Shown here: positions 56,615 to 64,000 of the stretch, in pieces | Layout: each line of letters begins with the position of its first letter | How positions within the stretch are numbered: the stretch's first letter is position 1 | Source of the DNA: Primula veris | Taxonomy: Eukaryota > Streptophyta > Magnoliopsida > Ericales > Primulaceae | Length of the DNA: 64,000 nucleotides | Reading direction: 5' to 3' | Assembly (NCBI GenBank): GCA_963682055.1 | Contig: OY821748.1 | Coordinates: forward strand, 34,083,661-34,147,660 | Program-made: the position numbers and the translations under genes | The notes under the pieces: generated by a model | Databases searched by the model: none | What the model was told of the DNA's origin: nothing | Seen by the model: only the letters and a program-made list of their open reading frames with translations

Positions 56615-56619
56615 AGTAT

Positions 56620-57558
56620 TAGACTATTAGTAATTGGTAGTTGATTTTTTATTTTATTTTTGGTTAATTTTTAACCGGTAAAGCTCGGATAAAAAAAGAG
56701 AAAAAAAGTATAAACTAAGATACGACAAGAAAATTTTAAGAAACCAAAGTACCAAAAAAATATAAAAATCAAGGTCAAAAAACGAAAAATAAAGAAATCA
56801 TTGTTAGAAGAGCAAAAAACTGAAGAAACAAGATATAGAAAAGAAAATTTATGAAACTAAAGTACAAAATAAAAAAAATATCAATGTAGAAAAAGGAAAA
56901 TTAAGAAACCAAGGTTAAAAAAGCAAAACACTGAAGAAACAATGCATAGAAAGAAAATAAAATTTAAGAAACTAAAAAAAAAAATCAAGGTACAAAAATA
57001 AAAAAAAATAAAATGAAAGTGCAAAAATAAATTAAAGTGTCCCGACCCGACCCGAATTTTTAATTAATTTTCTATTTTATATTATATAATATGTTTTTTT
57101 TTTCAACATTAAAATATAAATTAGTTTATATTAAATGCAAGTGATAAGAATCGAATCTTGTATATTGTTGCTTAAACAAAGATAAATGATAATTATTTTC
57201 CAATTATAAAAATATAATGATAATTTATTTGATTGAATATGATAATTGTTGGTTGTGTGAATAAAACTAAATGATAAAAAAAGTATCAATTTTTTTTTAT
57301 CACTCAATTATTTGTAGTTTCAGACTATTTTTGCTACTATATTTTAATTAATTAAGTAATTAATTTATTATGAGTGTTATTTTTAAATTATGATTTTGTG
57401 TTAATAAGAGTTGTTAAATGAAAATTAGTAATAAAAAAAAATGATATTTGTGGTGGAGGGGGGTTGAGTTCCAAAGAAAAAGAAGTAAATGGGGGTGTAT
57501 ACTTGGGAGTATCACCTGTGTGCAACTTATAATACACTTTAATTATTTTATTTTATTT
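56620..57558. other. AT-rich upstream region of the QSOX gene
   Basis: Long A-rich stretches between 56690 and 57020 repeat phrases such as AAGAAAC and AAAATTTAAGAAAC. No gene or clear element. Confidence 0.5.
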
Positions 57559-57613
57559 TACCCCCCTCCCCCCCCCCCTCCCTTTTTACACAAAAATCTA
57601 CGTTTTACCATTT

Positions 57614-57655
<42 letters not shown>
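57559..57655. repeat. C-run and (GA)n tract in the QSOX promoter or leader
   Basis: A C-rich run at 57561-57592 and a (GA)n microsatellite at 57616-57655, 118-157 bases before the QSOX ATG. GAGA tracts are common in plant promoters and 5' UTRs. Confidence 0.75.
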
Positions 57656-57656
<1 letters not shown>

Positions 57657-57772
57657 ATCTGTTAATTGACGATTGTCTTCTTTTACTACTTGTAAATACC
57701 AAAACTATACAGTATTAATTAATAAAAGTACGTAATACTATATTTCATCTCTCTTTAAGATTTAAGGGGAAT

Positions 57773-60700
57773 ATGATCGAAATACGTATAATCATTCTTT
57801 TTCTAAGTTTGTTTTTATATCCATATTTGACTTTATCATCTCTTCAAATCCGATCATCTTCACAAAGATCCCTTCTTAGAACTTCTGTTATTATTCCACA
57901 TAAAGATGATCAAGATTTTGTTGTCGAATTGAACTCAACTACCTTCGATTCCGTTTTGAATATTACTCCTGCCTCTTTCGTTATCGTTGAATTCTTCGCT
58001 CACTGGTTTCTCTCTTTTACTCTTTTTTTTTTATTTTTTCATTTTTTATGTTTGAGTAAAATATTAGTTAGTGATTATATCCTTATGTAATACCATCTTT
58101 TTTCTTTTTTATTATTGATCATTGTCATAGCTATATATATATATATACACTTGAACTATATTGAATGATAACACGAACCTTTTTACTATTTTCAGTAGCG
58201 GAACTAGGATTTATATATATATATATGGGTGGGGCATAATTATATGTATATATTATTTTGTAATTACGGGGGTGGTGAAAGTATATAATCGTCAATTTTT
58301 CTTTTATAATTCATGAATTTGTTGTGTTTTTCGTGATATGGGGTGTTGTAGTCCCTTTTAGCCAGTACCTAATTCCTCCACTGCAAAGTGCGATGAAGAG
58401 ATAAAAGAAAAGTTTGAGGGATTTGAGGGGGAGCAAGTCTGTAATTAGTTTTTCCTTTTTCTATTCTTTATGAAATTAGGGTGATATGATAATTGATTAT
58501 AAACACCAAGGGTATTTTCAGAAAAAATTGACCAAAATTTGGCAGCTTCAAAACTCTTGGTTGACTTATTATAAGAGAAGTGCAATGAAGTCATAAGAAA
58601 AGTTTGAACGATGTAAGAGGGGGTAAGATTGTTGTTGGTGTTTTAGTTTTATATTCTTTATGAAATTAGGGTGATAGGATAATTGATTATAAACACCAAG
58701 GGTGTTTTTGGAAAAAATTGATCAAAACTTGGCAGCCTCAAAACTCTTGGTTGACTTATTATAAACGAAGTGCAATGAAGACATATAATAAAAGTTTGAA
58801 CGATGTAAGAGGGAGTATTGACTGTTGTTAGTTTTTTAGTTTTCTATTCTTTATGAAATTAGGGTGATAGGATAATTGATTATAAACACCAAGGGTGTTT
58901 TTGGAAAAAATTGACCAAAATTTGGCAGCTTCAAAACTCTTGGTTGACTTATTATAAACGAAGTGCAATGAAGACATATAAGAAAAGTTTGAACGATGTA
59001 AGAGGGAGTAAGATTGTTGTTGGTGTTTTAGTTTTCTATTCTTTATGAAATTAGGGTGATAGGATAATTGATTATAAACACCAAGGGTGTTTTTGGAAAA
59101 AATTGATCAAAACTTGGCAGCCTCAAAACTCTTGGTTGACTTATTATAAACGAAGTGCAATGAAGACATATAATAAAAGTTTGAACGATGTAAGAGGGAG
59201 TATTGACTGTTGTTAGTTTTTTAGTTTTCTATTCTTTATGAAATTAGGGTGATAGGATAATTGATTATAAACACCAAGGGTGTTTTTGGAAAAAATTGAC
59301 CAAAATTTGGCAGCTTCAAAACTCTTGGTTGACTTATTATAAACGAAGTGCAATGAAGACATATAAGAAAAGTTTGAACGATGTAAGAGGGAGTAAGATT
59401 GTTGTTGGTGTTTTAGTTTTCTATTCTTTATGAAATTAGGGTGATAGGATAATTGATTATAAACACCAAGGGTGTTTTTGGAAAAAATTGATCAAAACTT
59501 GGCAGCTTCAAAACTCTTGGTTGACTTATTATAAACGAAGTGCAATGAAGACATATAAGAAAAGTTTGAACGATATAAGAGGGAGTATGACTGTTGTTAG
59601 TTTTTTAGTTTTATATTCTTTATGAACTTAGGGTGATAGGATAATTGATTATAAACTCGAAGGGTGTTTTTGGAAAAAATTGATCAAAACTTGGCAGTTT
59701 CAAAACTCTTGGTTGGCTTATTATAAGCAAAGTGCAATGAAGTCATATAAGAAAAGTTTGAACGATGTAAGAGGGAGTATTGACTGTTGTTGGTGTTTTA
59801 GTTTTCTATTCTTTATGAAATTAGGGTGATAGGATAATTGATTATAAACACCAAGGGTATTTTTGAAAAAAATTGACCAAAATTTGGCAGCTTCAAAACT
59901 CTTGGTTGACTTATTATAAACGAAGTGCAATGAAGACATATAAGAAAAGTTTGAACGATGTAAGAGGGAGTAAGATTGTTGTTGGTGTTTTAGTTTTCTA
60001 TTCTTTATGAAATTAGGGTGATAGGATAATTGATTATAAACACCAAGGGTGTTTTTGGAAAAAATTGATCAAAACTTGGCAGCTTCAAAACTCTTGGTTG
60101 ACTTATTATAAACGAAGTGCAATGAAGACATATAAGAAAAGTTTGAACGATATAAGAGGGAGTATGACTGTTGTTAGTTTTTTAGTTTTCTATTCTTTAT
60201 GAACTTAGGGTGATAGGATAATTGATTATAAACTCGAAGGGTGTTTTTGGAAAAAATTGATCAAAACTTGGCAGTTTCAAAACTCTTGGTTGGCTTATTA
60301 TAAGCAAAGTGCAATGAAGTCATATAAGAAAAGTTTGAACGATGTAAGAGGGAGTAAGACTGTTGTTGGTGTTTTAGTTTTCTATTCTTTATGAAATTAG
60401 GGTGATAGGATAATTGATTATAAACACCAAGGGTATTTTTGAAAAAAATTGACCAAAATTTGGCAGCTTCAAAACTCTTGTACAACAGTATGAATATGAT
60501 GATAATGTTGTACGATTCATTCTTATGTATGATACTATGCTTGTTCCTCTCTTTTTTGTGTGTTTACCTACTAAGTAGTTTTTTCCTTTTCTTTTTTCCG
60601 CTTGCATAGCTTTACAACTAATGTAATTATTTTCGTGTATGGAGCACCAATACGGGTACAAGGTACTTGTGAAGTATAGTACACATGTAGGAGAAGATGC

Positions 60701-63295
60701 TAAACTTGGAATTTTAATTATACAAGAATGGCTTATGAGGGGTGCCAAAATTTACTAAATCAAGTGGAAAGAAAATGATGGGTTGTTGTTAACATAGTTT
60801 AGTGAAAATACGTGGTCAAAATTAAAAAATCACAATTTTCAGAATTATGGGGCCTGACGTCGCCCCGTTGTCTGTACCTAGCTTCCCCTGCAAGGTGCGA
60901 TGCATAGTTAGTGTTTTTTTTTTTTAACCTCCAAATGAAAGACAAAGTTAATAGTAAACTTAAAACACTCTCATATATACCACCTAACTTAATATTACTC
61001 CTATTTCTTAATTATGTTTTATATTATCCTTAAATATATAAGAATAATATACCCACAAGTACTGCTACGGGTCCACTCATATTTTCGAACTACTTGTGCT
61101 TCTTATGTTTTGGAATCCTTCTATTTCATTTTTAATTTCGGAAGAACACAAAACAGTCGATATACATATATCTATCGACTGTTATGTTAGAAATTTATCT
61201 TGTAGCACTTTCAATGTGTTTTGTCGAAACCAGTCAGTAAAAAGATCTTTGTTTTCGCAGTACACTAGACTTTTCCAACCTTACTTTTCTCGTATTAGCC
61301 ATTGAAAATAAAACTGCTTGAGAAAAATACGATCAATCAACAGACATTGAACTATTCAAGACCTAGCACTATGCTTGGGACAGATATAGTTCTAGCGGGA
61401 CATAGATAACCGAAAAGTCTTGCTTCAAAATATAGCTACTTGAAATTTAATTTTAGCAACTAGTTAACATTTTTCATATGCATAAGGCTTATATGATGAG
61501 TGATTCATTTCTAGATAGGTACAACATCCATAATAAATAGGATGATAACCCGGTAATTTCTATAGGTACTTATGACCACAAGTGTTAAGAAGGCATTGCG
61601 AACAGATGCTAGTAGTCATCGATATTTCCACTACCATCTTTTGGGCCATAACAAGCATAGCTAATAGATAAATTCTGCTAATTGTGAAATCACCCAGCGT
61701 TTTTCATTCATTAGCTTACCCTTTATTGAATTAGTATCGGAATTTTGTTATTGCCCACTAATCCGTATTAAAATAACATAAGTCTTAAATAGTTATTTAG
61801 TCTATAGAGTTTGTTAATTTGTTCACATTATTTAATATCCGTTATGGTAGTGATTTAAACATTCCAGTCATGTTGGTGTCCATAAAGAACAAGACATTTC
61901 TTTTATAAATATTCTGCTGCAATATGTGTTATTCCATTCACAACTTCTACTCGATTTAATGAATGAAAAATTTTCAATTTGCAACTCGAAACATTTTGAT
62001 TAAAATCTGCTTATGTATCTTGTAGGTGCCCAGCATGCAGAAATTACAAGGTATGTATTTAAGATGATTATTATGTTAGTTATTTGTACTTTTAAGTTTT
62101 GTAATGTTTACTGCTATTATCTTATCTGTCAGTGTTTTTTTAATTTTGTTTACTCCACGACTTGCAGCCTCAATACGAAAAGGTAGCTAGGCTTTTTAAT
62201 GGACCTGAAGCTGTTCATCCAGGGTTACTATTGATGACAAGAGTTGATTGTGCATTGAAGGTACTTATATTATGCTTTTGAAATTGTCTTTTGGTATCAT
62301 AATTATTTACTTTTTTTTTTTCGTTGTCTTCCTTATAATTGAGATTATGTTTTGTACTTGGAGAAAATGGCAGTTTTTTTACAGAGAAAAGCTTAAAACT
62401 TTTCAACAAAATGAGTCCAGTGACTTTAATTACACTAATGATGCTGCATTTGTGGTCCTCCTTTGGTGGCACGTCATTTGTATTGCTTTATTCAATTTTG
62501 TGCCACGACTGATTTCATGAGTGCTTAATTGATGGGAAAAAGCAGTAAAAGCTATTATGATCGTCAAATTAGTTCAGATTTAGTTTGCATTTAATATCTT
62601 TTTTTAGCAATGTCGGAACTTGATATTCTCATTCTGGAAAACCCATTGAGCAGGGTCATACATTTGTACCGCATCAAGGAACCCCCCTCAGACCACAGAG
62701 ACTTACTCACTTTTCGGACCATGTTCTTTCTTACGCATACTAAGACAATAATTTGCATAACTTGAGGTTAAATATGAAATTGTTATCCTTCTTGTTGTGA
62801 AGCGTGCTGCAATTCAAAGTGTCTCCTTTTGATGGCTATTGGACATTTTTCATATTGTCATCGTAAATTTTACTAATTATGCCTAGTTAGTCATGACCAA
62901 GCGCCAGTACAGCTTCTAGTAAACTTATTTGTGAACATACTCATTTTACTACGTATTTTGCACTTTCTTGGTAAGGTATATAACTGTAAGCTACCTTTCT
63001 GTAAGTACGACCGGTTCTTCTCAATTTACCATGCATAATATGTTATCATAGCTTAGCCTCAACTTGTGTGACCTGGTAATTTCTCTCTATCTTTCAACAT
63101 TTTGGCAGCACAGATAAACAGTGATTTGTGCGAGAAGTTTTCAGTGAGCCATTATCCTATGCTTTTTTGGGGGCCACCCTCTAAGTTTGTTGGTGGTGGT
63201 TGGAAACCTAAACAAGATAAAAGTGACATTTGTACAATTGATGATGGACGAACAGCTGACCGCTTGCTTAAATGGATTAACAAGAAAATGGGCAG
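57773..63295 (+). CDS. QSOX1: Quiescin-sulfhydryl oxidase (QSOX), exons 1-4, partial
   Basis: This host gene encodes a secreted or endomembrane flavoenzyme that introduces disulfides using an N-terminal thioredoxin domain and a C-terminal Erv domain; only the former is in the window. Exon 1 is 57773-58005 (start MIEIRIIILFLSLFLYPYL, a signal peptide), exon 2 62026-62050 (completes FFAHW and gives the redox CPAC), exon 3 62168-62260 (PQYEKVARLFNGPEAVHPG), exon 4 63114-63295 (CEKFSVSHYPMLFWGPP ... DDGRTADRLLKWINKKMG). Phases match at each join. CPACRNYK, AVHPG and SHYPMLFWGPP are hallmark plant QSOX segments. Introns are 4020, 117 and 853 bp. The fourth intron probably starts with GC rather than GT. 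The gene continues beyond 64000. The paralogue number in the symbol is a best guess. Confidence 0.9.
58193..58383. repeat. MITE-like element in QSOX intron 1
   Basis: It starts CAGTAGCGGAACTAGG and ends CCTAATTCCTCCACTG, imperfect inverted ends matching at 13 of 16 positions, of a type common in plant introns. No target duplication was recognised. Confidence 0.55.
58385..60480. repeat. 192-bp tandem array with higher-order structure, QSOX intron 1
   Basis: Eleven units begin with AAGTGCAATGAAG or a variant at 58385, 58578, 58769, 58961, 59153, 59346, 59538, 59730, 59923, 60115 and 60306, a period of 191-193. Every unit carries AATTAGGGTGATA-type and CAAAACTCTTGGTTG segments. Variants recur at a distance: TATTGACTGTTGTTAG at 58815 and 59207 (two units apart), and the AACTCGAAGG variant at 59655 and 60232 (three units apart). 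The oldest-looking, most divergent unit is the first. Confidence 0.93.
60481..62025. other. Remainder of QSOX intron 1
   Basis: AT-rich with no gene. Near 60878-60905 it holds TACCTAGCTTCCCCTGCAAG and GTGCGATGCAT, an echo of the sequence at the left border of the tandem array. It ends in a normal TTGTAG acceptor. Confidence 0.6.
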
Positions 63296-63352
63296 GCATG
63301 TCTCTTTATTAGTTACCTTTTCACCTTTTTTAAGTAACAAATTTCTGAGAAA

Positions 63353-63485
63353 GTGGGTTGGTCCTAGTGGTTAAGACTCACTGTTGACAGTGTACCCCTC
63401 TTACCACCACACCACCAGGGTTCGAATCTTGACTCCCATTTACAAAGTGGGTTACCTCCAAAGCGAGGGTTATAATTATTAACAA
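63353..63485 (+). repeat. tRNA-derived SINE in QSOX intron 4
   Basis: A box-A-like CTAGTGGTTAAG (63364-63375) and box-B-like GGTTCGAATCT (63419-63429) mark an internal RNA polymerase III promoter. A short A-rich tail (AACAAAAAAG) lies at about 63480. There is no cloverleaf with a usable acceptor stem, so it is a SINE and not a tRNA gene. Confidence 0.7.
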
Positions 63486-63629
63486 AAAAGAAGTTCCCCA
63501 TAAGTCTGCCTCATTGCATATGCGTGATTCAATTTAGCTTTTCCTTAAGGAAAATGCCTTCGTATTACGTATCTTAAGAGAACTTTTCTTCGAAAGTTGG
63601 CTACCAAGATTAGGGTTTAAGGTATATAA

Positions 63630-63735
63630 CCTATGTTGCACGGATACGGGTATCGTATCCGATACGATACGGATACGCGAATACGGATTTTTTGAAAATT
63701 TAGGATACGATACGGCTAGGATACGACAGTTATAA
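63630..63735. repeat. GATACG-rich repeat in QSOX intron 4
   Basis: Degenerate repeats of GGATACG and GTATCG, partly palindromic (TATCGTATCCGATACGATA), follow TGTTGCACGGATACGGG. Such sequence is common in plant transposon ends; the family is not identified. Confidence 0.6.
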
Positions 63736-64000
63736 TTATAATAAAAATTATTATATATATGTATATCTACAAAATATACTGATACAAATTATTTTTTACT
63801 TATCAAACCTTATTTGGAAATACAATTCCCCAAAAGGTATTCTATAATATGGAAGTAGTGATGTATATTTTGTACTTTCTTACAAATAACAAAGATATAC
63901 TATATACTAATATAGCATGTATGACCCATTACTTTAATGAGCTTATAATACTTTGCCTAAAAATTGTAAGCAAGTATAAATCTCCAACCCCACCGTATCT

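Noticed and set aside
58385..60480. CRISPR array
   Set aside because: Units are contiguous 192-bp tandem copies without unique spacers, inside an intron of a plant gene.
63353..63485. Functional tRNA gene
   Set aside because: Box A and box B are present, but there is no paired acceptor stem or anticodon arm. It fits a SINE.

Overview
This window is plant nuclear DNA, most likely from a eudicot with a repeat-rich genome. About 57 kb is a stack of nested, mostly decayed transposable elements. The last 6 kb is the 5' part of one host gene. The evidence is the plant-specific element lineages (SIRE/Maximus-like Ty1-copia, Tat-lineage Ty3-gypsy, CACTA/En-Spm, MITEs, a SINE), GT-AG introns, and a host gene whose exons read as plant quiescin-sulfhydryl oxidase (QSOX). 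I cannot name the family or species.

Layout. 1-4029: 3' half of a SIRE-like copia element on the + strand (broken RT/RNase H, spacer, LTR). 4030-7972: unassigned remnants, a candidate solo LTR and a GGTTT-rich tandem duplication. 7973-10690: end of a CACTA element with a broken minus-strand PF03004-type transposase gene. 11590-11986: a MITE that folds into one long hairpin. 12040-16630: a gag-only copia-like remnant. 16624-35118: a second CACTA element (TNP2-type transposase with DUF4218 and DUF4216 regions, an array of duplicated exons, a PF03004-type gene, subterminal repeats and the right TIR). Its TNP2 gene is split by a complete GC-rich Tat-lineage gypsy element (16813-27553, target duplication GTATA) in minus orientation, which carries an intron-containing antisense gene. 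36247-42752: a second SIRE-like element (minus), truncated at its 5' side. 42760-44355: promoter-like sequence, an inverted repeat and AT-rich filler. 44361-56614: an old short-LTR element without recognisable protein genes (target duplication AGTAT), split by a very young SIRE-like element (44964-54526, minus, target duplication AGTTT) with gag, pol and a third ORF. 57773-64000: QSOX exons 1-4. Its first intron holds an 11-unit higher-order tandem array, and its fourth holds a SINE.

How the parts relate. The nesting gives a relative timeline. The CACTA TNP2 gene was already there when the Tat element landed (LTRs about 2% diverged by eye). The short-LTR element (LTRs about 12% diverged) was there when the SIRE-like element landed (five transitions in about 1.1 kb of LTR). 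None of the elements looks autonomous: each has stops, frameshifts or lost catalytic residues.

The most interesting signal is a shared architecture. Both the Tat element and the young SIRE-like element carry an accessory gene downstream of pol with its own TATA-like box, and both accessory proteins resemble plant 'putative transposon protein' families. The SIRE-like elements also carry dispersed short palindromic motifs (GTTGCAAC/TAACTG in two elements, ACGATCGGTCGT in the third). In the elements where both parts can be seen, these occur in the LTR and again in the pol-3' spacer, as if LTR enhancer modules had been copied to drive the accessory gene.
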